Part shown: piece after piece, positions 34,554 through 43,756 of the stretch | Layout: each line of letters starts with the position of its first letter | Numbering within the stretch: the first letter of the stretch is position 1 | Assembly: GCF_900156655.1 (NCBI RefSeq) | Contig: NZ_FTOG01000003.1 | Location: 186,001 to 250,000, forward strand | Length of the DNA: 64,000 nucleotides | Reading direction: 5' to 3' | Origin: Rhodobacter aestuarii | Lineage (GTDB): Bacteria; Pseudomonadota; Alphaproteobacteria; Rhodobacterales; Rhodobacteraceae | Notes under the pieces: generated by a model | Told to the model about the DNA's origin: nothing | What the model saw: only the letters and a program-made list of their open reading frames with translations | Databases searched by the model: none | Program-made: the position numbers and the translations under genes

Positions 34554-35237
34554 ATGTCTGATCTAAAATCACTGGTAACCGATGTTGTGGCTGCTCCGTT
34601 GGGCGATGTGATCGCCTCGGTCGGGCGCGGCGTCGCCGAGGCACAGCAGGCGCTGGACGAAGGCTCGCTCGCCACCGTCCTCGAGATTTATACCGAAAGC
34701 GACGACGCGAAACTGCAGCTTTTGCAAGAGATCGGATACCGCCCCACCTTTTATACCATTCCTGAAGCGACCGGAGAGGTGAAAGTTTCGCTGACGATGG
34801 GCACGGGGGCTGCGGGAACCCCTGTCACCAGCACTGTCGGCACGGCCAAAGCCACTTCAAAGCGAGCAGCTCTACCAACCAAGCGCGAAACGCAGGTCTA
34901 CGCTACGCCCGTCGATGCGGCCTATGCCAATCGCTTTGGCTATCAAGCGTCTATTTCGGCGACACTCAGCTTCAAGATTGTGCCCGTGCCCGCCCCCGAA
35001 GGCGCGGATGAACTGCGCCAAATGCCGGACCTGATGCATGATGCGGAGGGGAATTTGGCCCCCCGAACCGGGGCACAAGCTATCGCAACGCTCGCCAAGC
35101 TGGGGCTAGAAACAGTCTTCGTTGATAAGACCGGGCAAGAAGTAAGCGATCCAGACTTGGCGAAAAAGATCAGCGGGCAGGACACGGAGCCCGGAGCGAT
35201 CTTGCGTTTGGGGGATCGTGTGCAGGTGAAGGTCTAG
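34554..35237 (+). CDS. DUF2589-like scaffold protein with C-terminal PASTA-like domain, last gene of operon
   Basis: This 227-residue paralogue has the helix APLGDVIASVGRGVAEAQQALDEGS, the strand motif QEIGYRPTFYTIPEATGEVK and a closing SFKIVPVPAPEG. It then continues into a PASTA-like domain (about residues 160-227; MPDLMHDAEGN, AIATLAKLGLE, TEPGAILRLGDRVQV). The ATG at 34554 follows AAAGGTG. The next gene on the strand starts 283 bases later, in an interval without a clear terminator, so this looks like the end of the set. The function is unknown. Confidence 0.78.
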   Translation: MSDLKSLVTDVVAAPLGDVIASVGRGVAEAQQALDEGSLATVLEIYTESDDAKLQLLQEIGYRPTFYTIPEATGEVKVSLTMGTGAAGTPVTSTVGTAKATSKRAALPTKRETQVYATPVDAAYANRFGYQASISATLSFKIVPVPAPEGADELRQMPDLMHDAEGNLAPRTGAQAIATLAKLGLETVFVDKTGQEVSDPDLAKKISGQDTEPGAILRLGDRVQVKV

Positions 35238-35520
35238 GTTTGTACAACTCCGATTTCGGGGACTGAAGCGTGAGCGACTGCGTCCAAGAAGACCCGCGTC
35301 AGCGCCCGTTGCATACTTTGCGCAAGTTGATCACTCACGACCGGGCGCGCCATCCCTCCCCTTGCAGACGGCGTCAAGAATGCCCGGTTTCCAAACGCCG
35401 TTGTTGCGGGTAGATACGCCGACGGGGCCGTCAGGCCCTTCACGCTGGCCGCCGCGGCGAACACTGACCAAAGGCGCGCGCACCCATGTCTTTTCACGCT
35501 TCCAACTTGGCTGTCTTACC

Positions 35521-36840
35521 GTGACCCCTGCTGCCCGCCTGCAAGCTGCCCTTGATCTTATTTCTGACGTTGATCGCGCTACGCGCCCTGCGGATGCGGT
35601 GATTTCCGCTTGGCTCCGGACCCGGCGCCAGATCACGGATCAAGATCGCGGTGTGATCTTGGATCTGCTGCAAGCGTTGCTGCGCCATTATGCGCGGCTT
35701 GGCTGGTGGCTTGAGCGGCATGGGCGCCGCGATACACCGCGCCATCGGCTGATCGCTTGGCTCACGCTGGGTGAGGGCAAAACGCCGGACCAGATGAAGC
35801 GCCTGTTCACAGGGGGAAAATTCGCGCTCTCTCCTCTCAGCGAGCAGGAATATACGCTTCTGATCAAATTGCAGGGCGCCGCGATTGAGCATCCCGCCAT
35901 GCCCGAAGAGGTGCGCCTTGAATGCCCGGCTTGGGCGGCAGAACCGCTGCGCCGCCGCTTTGGCGCGGATTTTGCAACCGAAATGGCGGCGCTTCTGGTT
36001 CCGCCGCCGCTTGATCTGCGCGTCAATGCGCTCAAGGCAGAGCGCGCGGCGATGTTGCGGGAATTGCAAGGCCTTGGCCTGCAAGCGGAGGCGCTCACGC
36101 GCGCCCCCGATGGCATTCGGCTTGAAGAGCGGCTCTCGCTTGCGCGCCTGCCGGGGCTGAAAACCGGCACGCTTGAAATTCAAGACGAAGGCTCACAGCT
36201 CGTGGCGCGCCTCGTCGATGCCCAACCCGGAGATCGCGTCGTCGATTTTTGCGCAGGCGCAGGTGGCAAGACTTTGGCGATTGCCGCGCAAATGAACAAC
36301 AAAGGGCGGCTTATTGCCTGTGACGTCAGCGAGGGGCGGTTGAAACGCTGCGCCGAGCGGGCGCGTCGCGCGGGGCTGCAAAATGCAGAAACGCGGCTGC
36401 TCACAAGCGAAACCGACCGTTGGGTAAAACGCCACAAGGCGAGTTTTGACCGGGTTCTGGTCGATGCGCCCTGTTCTGGCACCGGCACTTGGCGGCGCAA
36501 TCCAGATGCCCGTTGGCGCGCCCCGGAAGAACAGGGACTTGAGGGCCTTGTTGCGCTGCAGGGGCGCATTTTGGCAAGTGCCGCGCGGCTTGTGAAGCCC
36601 GGCGGGCGGCTCGTTTATGCGACCTGCGCCCTCCTACCAGAGGAAAATGAAGGGCAAGTGGCGGCCTTTCTTGTCACCCATCCGATGTTCTCGGTGGTGC
36701 CGCTTTGCGAGGCTGCGCCAGAGCTAACAGGCTCTGCGCATCCAGATTACCTCTCGCTTACGCCCGCACGGCACGGCACAGATGGCTTCTTTGCGGCCGT
36801 GCTGCAACGCGCGGCGGCACCTGTGGATGCGCCAGCCTAA
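35521..36840 (+). CDS. rsmB: RsmB-type 16S rRNA m5C methyltransferase
   Basis: The 439-residue product uses S-adenosylmethionine to methylate a cytosine of rRNA, as RsmB/Sun-family enzymes do. An N-terminal NusB-like helical domain (about residues 1-130) precedes the catalytic domain. The SAM-binding motif is VDFCAGAGGKTLAIAAQM. Both characteristic cysteines are present, in DAPCSGTGTWRR and in ATCALLPEENE. The GTG at 35521 gives the expected N terminus; the in-frame sequence further upstream is not family-like. It stands alone, with the ten-gene operon 283 bases upstream and a convergent gene downstream. Confidence 0.9.
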   Translation: MTPAARLQAALDLISDVDRATRPADAVISAWLRTRRQITDQDRGVILDLLQALLRHYARLGWWLERHGRRDTPRHRLIAWLTLGEGKTPDQMKRLFTGGKFALSPLSEQEYTLLIKLQGAAIEHPAMPEEVRLECPAWAAEPLRRRFGADFATEMAALLVPPPLDLRVNALKAERAAMLRELQGLGLQAEALTRAPDGIRLEERLSLARLPGLKTGTLEIQDEGSQLVARLVDAQPGDRVVDFCAGAGGKTLAIAAQMNNKGRLIACDVSEGRLKRCAERARRAGLQNAETRLLTSETDRWVKRHKASFDRVLVDAPCSGTGTWRRNPDARWRAPEEQGLEGLVALQGRILASAARLVKPGGRLVYATCALLPEENEGQVAAFLVTHPMFSVVPLCEAAPELTGSAHPDYLSLTPARHGTDGFFAAVLQRAAAPVDAPA

Positions 36841-36852
36841 TCGGTTTACGGC

Positions 36853-38883
36853 TCACTTTTTGGGTTTTGGAAACGGCACGCCCTTGGTGGTGAATTTCCG
36901 CCCCCCCGGCCCCGGTCGCGAGGAACTCCGCTTCGGCATCCCCTTGCCGGTCCCGGCGGGTTGATGTGCCGGGATCAACTGATGCGCGCCCGGCCCGATC
37001 AGATCGGCGCGGCCCATGGATTTGAGCGCCTCGCGCAGAAGCGGCCAGTTTTCTGGATCGTGATAGCGCAAGAACGCCTTGTGCAAGCGGCGCTGCCGCC
37101 CGCCTCGCACCGTGCCCACCTTTTCAGACGCCCCACGCCGCACACCTTTGAGCGTATTGACCCCGGTGTGATACATCGCCGTTGCGGTCGCCATCGGAGA
37201 CGGCAGGAAGGTCTGCACCTGATCCGCGCGGTAGCGGTTTTTCTTCAACCAAAGCGCAAGGTTGAGCATGTCTTTGTCGGTCGTGCCGGGGTGTGCGGCA
37301 ATGAAATACGGGATCAGATAGTATTTCTTGCCCGCCGCTTTCGCCGCCGCATCGAACATTTCCTTAAACCGATCATAGGTGCCGATGCCCGGTTTCATCA
37401 TCACATCAAGCGGCCCGCGCTCGGTATGTTCGGGGGCAATCTTCAGATAGCCGCCGACATGATGCGTGACGAGTTCCTTTATATATTCGGGGCTGCGCAC
37501 AGCCAAATCGTACCGCACGCCCGAAGCGACCATCACCCGCTTCACGCCCTTCACCTCACGCACCTTGCGATAAAGCCGGATCAGGTCGTCATGCGAGGTG
37601 TCAAGGTTGGGGCAGATGTCGGGGAACACGCAAGAGGGCAACCGGCACGCGGCCTCGATCTTCGGGTCTTTGCAGGCCATGCGATACATATTGGCGGTGG
37701 GGCCGCCAATGTCCGAAATCACGCCCGCGAAGCCCGGTGTCTTGTCGCGGATATTCTCGATCTCCCGCAGGATCGAGCCTTCCGAGCGGCTTTGGATTTT
37801 GCGCCCCTCGTGTTCGGTGATCGAACAGAAGGTGCAGCCGCCAAAGCAACCGCGCATCACCGTGACCGAGGTTTTGATCATCTCCCAAGCGGGGATTTTC
37901 GCATCCCCATAGCTCGGGTGCGGCGCGCGGGCATAGGGCAGTTCATAAACCGCGTCCATTTCCTCTGTGCTCAGCGGAATGGGTGGCGGATTGAGCCACA
38001 AATCCCGGTCTCCATGGCGTTGCACCAAGGGGCGCGCATTGCCGGGATTGGCCTCGCGGTGCAAAACGCGTGAGGCACGGGCATAGGCCTCGCGATCTTC
38101 TTCCACCACTTCAAAGGATGGCAGCCGGATCACCGTATTGCCGGGCATGCGGGTTGCGGCTTCATCCGCCGAGTCCAAATCATCGGCAGGCAGTTCCGTC
38201 GTGCCTTCGGGCACGGCGCGAAATAGCGCAACGCCCCGAATGTCATCCAGATCGCGCGCGCTTTCCCCGGCCGCCAGCCGGTTCGCGACTTCAATCACCG
38301 CGCGCTCGGCATTGCCGTAAAGCAGCAAATCCGCCTTGGCATCGGCCAAGATCGAGCGGCGCACCTTGTCCGACCAATAGTCATAATGTGCGATGCGCCG
38401 CAACGAGGCCTCGATACCCCCCAGCACGACGGGCACATCTTTAAATGCCTCTCGGCATCGCTGAGTGTAAACGATGGTGGAGCGGTCCGGCCGTTTGCCG
38501 CCTTCGCCCCCTGCCGTATAGGCATCGTCATGGCGCAGCCGCTTGTCGGAGGTGTAACGGTTCACCATGGAATCGAGGTTGCCGCCCGTGACCCCCCAAA
38601 AGAGCCGCGGCTTGCCCAGCGCCTTGAACGGCTCAACCGATTGCCAATCGGGCTGCGAAATGATGCCCACCCGGAAGCCTTGGGATTCGAGCAAGCGTCC
38701 AATGATCGCCATGCCAAAGCTTGGGTGATCGACATAGGCGTCCCCCGTGACCAGCACGATGTCACATTCCTCCCAGCCCAGTGCAGCCATCTCAGTGCGG
38801 CTCATGGGCAGGAAAGGCGCGGCGCGCATGTGGGCGGGCCGTTGGCACGAAAGGGGGGCGATGGGATTATTGATGGAAGTCAT
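36853..38883 (-). CDS. ygiQ: YgiQ family radical SAM protein
   Basis: This 676-residue protein belongs to the YgiQ (UPF0313) radical SAM family. The cluster motif is CFGGCTFCS (CxxxCxxC), within [18 protein letters not shown]. The N-terminal region holds [13 protein letters not shown], a segment typical of the family, and the C-terminal third is lysine- and proline-rich. The biochemical role of the family is not established. The ATG at 38883 is preferred over a GTG two codons upstream. It converges with rsmB, the two stops lying 12 bases apart. Confidence 0.9.
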   Translation of the reverse strand: MTSINNPIAPLSCQRPAHMRAAPFLPMSRTEMAALGWEECDIVLVTGDAYVDHPSFGMAIIGRLLESQGFRVGIISQPDWQSVEPFKALGKPRLFWGVTGGNLDSMVNRYTSDKRLRHDDAYTAGGEGGKRPDRSTIVYTQRCREAFKDVPVVLGGIEASLRRIAHYDYWSDKVRRSILADAKADLLLYGNAERAVIEVANRLAAGESARDLDDIRGVALFRAVPEGTTELPADDLDSADEAATRMPGNTVIRLPSFEVVEEDREAYARASRVLHREANPGNARPLVQRHGDRDLWLNPPPIPLSTEEMDAVYELPYARAPHPSYGDAKIPAWEMIKTSVTVMRGCFGGCTFCSITEHEGRKIQSRSEGSILREIENIRDKTPGFAGVISDIGGPTANMYRMACKDPKIEAACRLPSCVFPDICPNLDTSHDDLIRLYRKVREVKGVKRVMVASGVRYDLAVRSPEYIKELVTHHVGGYLKIAPEHTERGPLDVMMKPGIGTYDRFKEMFDAAAKAAGKKYYLIPYFIAAHPGTTDKDMLNLALWLKKNRYRADQVQTFLPSPMATATAMYHTGVNTLKGVRRGASEKVGTVRGGRQRRLHKAFLRYHDPENWPLLREALKSMGRADLIGPGAHQLIPAHQPAGTGKGMPKRSSSRPGPGGRKFTTKGVPFPKPKK

Positions 38884-38943
38884 ATGCACGTATAGGTCGC
38901 CTGCAACGCGAATTCAATCTGACTCGCGTTGCACGCTGGCCCC

Positions 38944-38973
38944 GAGACCCTGCTTGCGCGAGGCAAGCGTCTC
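38944..38973. other. Strong stem-loop in the intergenic gap
   Basis: GAGAC and GTCTC enclose GCTTGC and GCAAGC, giving a two-part stem with a CCT bulge and a GCGAG loop. It lies between the ygiQ start and the end of the next oxidase gene. No T-run adjoins it, so it may be a secondary end signal or part of the ygiQ leader. Confidence 0.55.
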
Positions 38974-39000
38974 GCGTCAGGCACCTCCCGACCATGAGAT

Positions 39001-39023
39001 TTGGGGCGCCTGAAGCGCCCCAA
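39001..39023 (-). terminator. Terminator after the FAD oxidoreductase operon
   Basis: The perfect 9-bp stem TTGGGGCGC/GCGCCCCAA with a five-base loop lies 15 bases after the oxidase stop. The T-tract is short, so it may be partly dependent on other factors. Confidence 0.7.
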
Positions 39024-39037
39024 TATCTTGCGCGAGG

Positions 39038-40390
39038 TTATCGCCGCAAAATGCCCGCCATCGGCGCGATTTTCGAGCCGTCGGTGAAGCGGTGCAGGCG
39101 GAACGGTTTGGGGTCCACAATCGGGGTCGACCCAAGGATCAGATCGGCACCAAGACGCCCTGCCCCAGGCCCAAGACCGAAGCCATGTCCCGAATAGCCC
39201 GTAGACACGAAGAGCCCCGGCATACCTCCCTTGACCCCCTCAGTCCCCGAGATCACCGGGATCACGTCGGGCAGCACATCGATATAACCCGCCCAGCGCT
39301 GCACAATCTCGGCGTCGCGAAATGCCGGATAGGCCGATTGCACGAAAGCAAAGACCTTGTCGATCATGGCTGTATCCGGTTCTGGGTCCAGAATACGGTT
39401 TGTCTCAAAGGGGGTTATATCATCTGGCCCCCACCGCCGGGGCGTGCGCAGCCCTTCGAGGAAAGACGGGCCAATGCTCAAGCTCAGGCTGCGCCATTCA
39501 TTGCGCAATGTGGGTAAGAAGGCGCGCATCAGCCGGAAGCTGTCTGGGGTGAGTTGATAGCTGCTCGCGGCGGCCGAAGCGATGGTATAGCCCCCATCGG
39601 CGCGCCGACGCATCGCAAATTCTTTGAATTTCAGCGTCTCTTGCGGGCCATCGGGCACGGGCGAGGTGCGCATCACGGTGTTTTTGGTGCGCAATTGCGG
39701 CAGGTAAATACCCATATTATCCAAGAACAAGCGTGACCAGACACCGCCCGCCACCAGCACCGCATCGCAGGCAATCCGGCCCTTTTCCGTCACCACGCCC
39801 GAAACTCGGCCAGCCGCAGTTTCGAGCACCCGCACCGCGCAATCTTGATGCACCGTGCCCCCCAAAGCCTGCACCGCTCGGGCTATTGCCGGGGCCGCCA
39901 ATTGGGGCTCGGCCCGCCCGTCATGCGGGTTCATCATCGCGCCACGAATGTTGATATCGAGCCCCGGAAAACGGCCCAAGGCCTCGTCCCGGCCCAGCAT
40001 TTTCGCCGGGATCTGATATTCTTGCAAATCATCGACCCATTCGCGCTCTTCTTCGAGCGCGGTGTTATCGGCCGAGGTAAAAACGACGCCGCATTGGTCA
40101 TAGCCGGTGCGCGCGCTGATCCTTTGTTCAAGCCCTTTCCAAATCCGCACCGATTCCACCATCAATGGCATTTCGCGCGGGTCGCGATGGCTGAGCCGGA
40201 CCCAGCCCCAGTTCCGGCTGGATTGCTCGGCCCCGATCTTGCCCTTTTCGCAAATCGCCACCTTCAGCCCGCGCTCGGCCAACTCAAGCGCCGTGCTTAC
40301 CCCTGCAATCCCGCCGCCAATGATCACAACATCGGCTCGCGCGGGCAATTGTGAATCGCTCTCAACAGGTTCAGGTTTCGGTCCTGGCAT
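39038..40390 (-). CDS. FAD-dependent D-amino-acid/amine oxidoreductase (DAO family), copy 3 of operon
   Basis: This 450-residue flavoprotein has the FAD-binding start DVVIIGGGIAGVSTALELAERGLKVAICEKG and the family motif SSRNWGWVRLSHRDPRE. The C-terminal part has the FAD-contact STGYSGHGFGLGPGAGRL. It is a close paralogue of the oxidase at 45528-46859, sharing the RNWGWVR and DPRE segments. Such enzymes oxidise amines or amino acids such as glycine derivatives or D-amino acids; the substrate cannot be told here. It is the last gene of the operon and is followed by a terminator. Confidence 0.88.
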   Translation of the reverse strand: MPGPKPEPVESDSQLPARADVVIIGGGIAGVSTALELAERGLKVAICEKGKIGAEQSSRNWGWVRLSHRDPREMPLMVESVRIWKGLEQRISARTGYDQCGVVFTSADNTALEEEREWVDDLQEYQIPAKMLGRDEALGRFPGLDINIRGAMMNPHDGRAEPQLAAPAIARAVQALGGTVHQDCAVRVLETAAGRVSGVVTEKGRIACDAVLVAGGVWSRLFLDNMGIYLPQLRTKNTVMRTSPVPDGPQETLKFKEFAMRRRADGGYTIASAAASSYQLTPDSFRLMRAFLPTLRNEWRSLSLSIGPSFLEGLRTPRRWGPDDITPFETNRILDPEPDTAMIDKVFAFVQSAYPAFRDAEIVQRWAGYIDVLPDVIPVISGTEGVKGGMPGLFVSTGYSGHGFGLGPGAGRLGADLILGSTPIVDPKPFRLHRFTDGSKIAPMAGILRR

Positions 40391-40447
40391 CGTCTTATCC
40401 TCTTTCAGGCGGCTCTGCGCCCGGGGTTTGAATCTTAAGTATTGGGC

Positions 40448-41770
40448 TCAAAAATGCGGCGGAAGCTGCGCGCCTTGCGTAAGTGCGCGCAGATCGTCGC
40501 GTAGCCGATAGCCGCGCAGCGCCAGTTGCGGGGCAAAACTCATGTAGCGGGGTTGGAACGAGAGCGGCTCAAGCCGCAGATCAAGATCGGCGAGCGCTGT
40601 CCCGCGCGCCCAATCGGCCAAGACCGCCCCCAGCATCGAAGCGGTAGGCACGCCGCGTCCGGAAAGCCCGGTCATCGCCACCACGCCCGTCGCGAGTTGA
40701 TAGAGCCGCGGAATGGTCAACCGCTGCATGTCGACTTCGCCAAACCAGAAATACTCCCAGCGGGGTTCCTCGCGCAGGCCGGGATGCAACCATTTGAGCC
40801 GCTCATTGAGCACCCTCACGGTATGGGCCGCATCGCGCCCGCGCCGCCCCATTGGGAACATCGAGGCGACAAGGCGGTTTTGCGCACTGAATTTATAGAC
40901 CAGAATATCGCCACGTCCGTCATGCAGCGTTGTGCGCGCGGGCAAGATCGCGGCGCGGCTGTCTTCGGAAAGCGGCTGGGTGGCGGCCACAAAGACCCGC
41001 ATGATCCGAAAGGTCTCTTCAAGCCGGGGCCAACCTGAGACGGTATAAGCCCCCGTCGTATAGATCACCTTATCGGCCAAGACCGCGCCTTGCGCCGTTT
41101 TCACCCGCCATTTGCCAGCCGCGGGCGTACAGCCGGTGACCTCCGCGCCTGTGAAAATCCGCCCCCCTTCAGCCATCACTGCCCGGCCCAGCCCCCGCGC
41201 ATAGGCGAGCGGGTTCAGCCCGCCGGCCTCGGCGTGATACCAACCGCCATAAAACCGCGCGGACCCGGTGATCTTTTCCACCTCGTCGCGATCAAGGAGC
41301 CGGGTTTTGGCACCAACGGCGTTATATTCCTCGGCCCGCTTTTCGAGCGTTTTCATGTGCGAGGGAAAAAGCGCGCCCTGCACATAACCGTTTTGCTCCC
41401 ATTCGCAGTCGATCCCGTAGCGCGCGATCAAACCGCCCACCGTGTCATTGGCGCGGGTCTGACGCCGGATCAAACGCTCCGCCCAAGGTGCGCCCAGAAC
41501 TCGGCGCAGATCGGGTAGGCTGTAATGGGTGAAGGTGGGGGTGCAATGGCCCGCATTGCGCCCTGAGCCCCCAAAACCAATCTCTTCGCGTTCGAGAACC
41601 GCAACAGAGACACCCGTCTGCGCCAGTTCAAGCGCCGTGGTCAGCCCGGCATAGCCCGCGCCCACAACACAAACATCGGCCCGGATCTCACCTTGCAAGG
41701 TCTCAGCTTGCGGAGCCGCTGGGGCGGTTGCAAACCACAGGGTGTCTTGGAACGGGGAAAACCGGGCCAT
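40448..41770 (-). CDS. FAD-dependent oxidoreductase, gamma-glutamylputrescine-oxidase-like
   Basis: This 440-residue flavoprotein has the dinucleotide motif DVCVVGAGYAGLTTALELAQTG, followed by FGGSGRNAGHCTPTF, and the C-terminal SGRGVPTASMLG. The N terminus (FQDTLWFATAPAAPQ) and the GSGRNAG motif are typical of PuuB-like oxidases, which act on gamma-glutamylated or other amines. It differs clearly from the other two oxidases of the operon. The ATG at 41770 lies five bases after the stop of the permease gene. A role in breaking down whatever the neighbouring importer takes up is the likely context. Confidence 0.87.
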   Translation of the reverse strand: MARFSPFQDTLWFATAPAAPQAETLQGEIRADVCVVGAGYAGLTTALELAQTGVSVAVLEREEIGFGGSGRNAGHCTPTFTHYSLPDLRRVLGAPWAERLIRRQTRANDTVGGLIARYGIDCEWEQNGYVQGALFPSHMKTLEKRAEEYNAVGAKTRLLDRDEVEKITGSARFYGGWYHAEAGGLNPLAYARGLGRAVMAEGGRIFTGAEVTGCTPAAGKWRVKTAQGAVLADKVIYTTGAYTVSGWPRLEETFRIMRVFVAATQPLSEDSRAAILPARTTLHDGRGDILVYKFSAQNRLVASMFPMGRRGRDAAHTVRVLNERLKWLHPGLREEPRWEYFWFGEVDMQRLTIPRLYQLATGVVAMTGLSGRGVPTASMLGAVLADWARGTALADLDLRLEPLSFQPRYMSFAPQLALRGYRLRDDLRALTQGAQLPPHF

Positions 41771-41774
41771 TGTC

Positions 41775-42656
41775 TTATTCTCCGGCGGTTCGGCTGTCGA
41801 AGGCGTCGCGCAGCCCGTCACCGATGAAGTTGAAGCCCGTCACCGCCACGGTGATTGCCACACCGGGCACGATCGCCAGCCACGGGGCGCTCGCGAGGTA
41901 TTGCTGCGCACCGTTGAGCATGTTGCCCCAGCTCGGCAGCGGCGGTTGGATGCCATAGCCCAGAAAGCTGATATAGGCTTCAAGCAAGATCGCACGCGCC
42001 ACCGTCAGCGTGGCAGCTACGATGATCGGGCCAATGGCATTGGGCAAAAGCTCGCGGAACATGATCCAGCTTTTGGATAGGCCGAGCATCCGCGCGGCTT
42101 GCACGAAATCGCGGTCGCGCAGGGATTTAACCTCTGCCTCAACGATCCGGGCGACTTCCATCCAACTGGTGGCCGAGATGATCAGCGCGATCATCACCGG
42201 GCCGGGCTGGATAAAGGCCGCCAGCGCCAAGAGCAGGAACACCGAGGGGAAGGATAGGAAGGCATCGACAATGCGCATCAGCACCGCAGCGACCTTGCCA
42301 CCGTAATAGCCAGAGACCACGCCGACGACCGAGCCGATGGTGGTGGCAATCGCCATCACCGCAAAGCCCACCGCCATCGAGATTTGGCCAGCATGGAACA
42401 AACGCGCGGCAATATCCCGGCCCAGCGGATCGGTGCCAAAGATATGCGCTCCGGTGCCGGGTGGCGCAAAGCGGGCGCGTAGGTCGATAAAGAGTTCATC
42501 ATAGGCGAGCAGATAGGGCCCAAAGAAGCAGGCCAGCGTCAAACTGAGCACCATCACCAGACCGATCATCGCCAGTTTGTGGCGCACGAACCGGCGCAGA
42601 GCGCGCGAGCCCAAAAGAACCCGACGAGGCGCAGATGTGGAAAGCGTTGCGGTCAT
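41775..42656 (-). CDS. Dpp/Opp-type ABC transporter permease (DppC-like)
   Basis: The 293-residue product is the second membrane channel subunit of a peptide/opine-type importer. It has about six hydrophobic spans, an N-terminal RRFVRHKLAMIGLV segment, the region FGTDPLGRDIAAR typical of DppC, and the ATPase-contact loop EAEVKSLRDRDFVQAARMLG. The ATG at 42656 has GAAAGGA upstream, which decides it over a start six codons earlier. It follows its DppB-like partner after 14 bases. Confidence 0.92.
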   Translation of the reverse strand: MTATLSTSAPRRVLLGSRALRRFVRHKLAMIGLVMVLSLTLACFFGPYLLAYDELFIDLRARFAPPGTGAHIFGTDPLGRDIAARLFHAGQISMAVGFAVMAIATTIGSVVGVVSGYYGGKVAAVLMRIVDAFLSFPSVFLLLALAAFIQPGPVMIALIISATSWMEVARIVEAEVKSLRDRDFVQAARMLGLSKSWIMFRELLPNAIGPIIVAATLTVARAILLEAYISFLGYGIQPPLPSWGNMLNGAQQYLASAPWLAIVPGVAITVAVTGFNFIGDGLRDAFDSRTAGE

Positions 42657-42670
42657 GACAGATCCTTTCG

Positions 42671-43621
42671 TCAATTGAGGCGAATGCGCGGATCAATCAG
42701 CGCAACAATCATATCGGCGGCGAGGTTGCCGACCAAAACCAACAGGGCCGAAGTCATCAACAGCCCCATCACCACCGGGTAATCCGAATAGCCAAGGCTA
42801 TCGAGGAAGAGACGCCCCATGCCGGGCCACGTGAACACCGTCTCGGTGACAAGCGCGCCCCCCAGCACCATCGGCAATTGCAGCCCTGCCAAGGTAACCA
42901 TCGGCACCAGCGAATTGCCCACGACGTGACGCAAGAGCACCCGGCGCCGGGTGAGCCCTTTCGCACGGGCGGTGCGGACGAAATCTTGACTGATGACAGT
43001 GAGCGTGGAGGTGCGCATGTAGCGGCTCCAGATCGCCACATCGACAAGCGCCAAAACGCTTGCGGGCAGGATCAGGTGGCGCACATAGTCCAGCACCGAC
43101 CCATCGCCAACGGTGTACATATTGCCCGCAGGCAACCAGCCCAGATTGAGCGAGAAAATGTAGATTGCGACAAGACCGAACCAAAAGGTCGGGATCGAAA
43201 GCGCAATCATCGCCAGAACGGTGAAGGTGTGATCAAAGATCGAGCCACGCCGCACGGCGCTGAAAATGCCGATCGCCGCGCCAAGGCTGATCGAGATCGT
43301 GGTGGCCGTGCCCATCAGCAAAAGCGTGGCGAACAGATGGCTGCCGATCACCGCCAGAACCGATTGGCCGTCGCGATAAGATGTGCCCCAATCGCCGCGC
43401 ACCATATGCCACAGCCAATCGAGATATTGCATCACCAAGGGGCGATCGAGCCCCATCTGCGCGGCGATCTTGTCGATCTGCTCTTGCGTCATGCCGGGGC
43501 TGAGCGCGAATTGCGACAAGGGTCCACCGGGTGCGAGGTTAAGAACCATAAAGCCGATGCAGGAGACCAGCAGCAGCAGGATAAGACTCTGGCCGAGCCG
43601 GGAGAGGAGATAACGCAGCAT
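42671..43621 (-). CDS. Dpp/Opp-type ABC transporter permease (DppB-like)
   Basis: This 316-residue permease forms the channel with the DppC-like subunit. The N-terminal membrane span precedes the periplasmic region, and the coupling loop SQDFVRTARAKGLTRRRVLLRH (split here as DFVRTARAKGL) contacts the ATPase. About six hydrophobic segments are visible. A strong stem-loop separates it from the binding-protein gene upstream, a layout that often lowers permease expression relative to the binding protein. Confidence 0.92.
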   Translation of the reverse strand: MLRYLLSRLGQSLILLLLVSCIGFMVLNLAPGGPLSQFALSPGMTQEQIDKIAAQMGLDRPLVMQYLDWLWHMVRGDWGTSYRDGQSVLAVIGSHLFATLLLMGTATTISISLGAAIGIFSAVRRGSIFDHTFTVLAMIALSIPTFWFGLVAIYIFSLNLGWLPAGNMYTVGDGSVLDYVRHLILPASVLALVDVAIWSRYMRTSTLTVISQDFVRTARAKGLTRRRVLLRHVVGNSLVPMVTLAGLQLPMVLGGALVTETVFTWPGMGRLFLDSLGYSDYPVVMGLLMTSALLVLVGNLAADMIVALIDPRIRLN

Positions 43622-43702
43622 GAGGGGTGCGCGCCTTTCTTGCGGAGGGTCAGGGCAATTCGAAAACGGCCGGAACCGGTGCCGATCGGCAAACCGGGCA
43701 GG

Positions 43703-43728
43703 TCGACGGCAACCTCAGTTGCCGTCGA
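43703..43728 (-). other. Perfect stem-loop between binding-protein and permease genes
   Basis: TCGACGGCAAC pairs perfectly with GTTGCCGTCGA around a CTCA loop (11-bp stem). There is no T-run on either side, so it probably protects the upstream transcript from 3' decay rather than ending it. Such elements are known between binding-protein and permease genes, as in malE-malF. Confidence 0.75.
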
Positions 43729-43756
43729 GAAGATCATTTAGGCCGAGGGCCTATGA

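Noticed and set aside
25222-35237. A type VI secretion or phage-tail-like injection system, suggested by OmpA, PASTA-like and hydrolase domains.
   Set aside because: No sheath, tube, baseplate, VgrG/PAAR or ATPase protein is present in the region.
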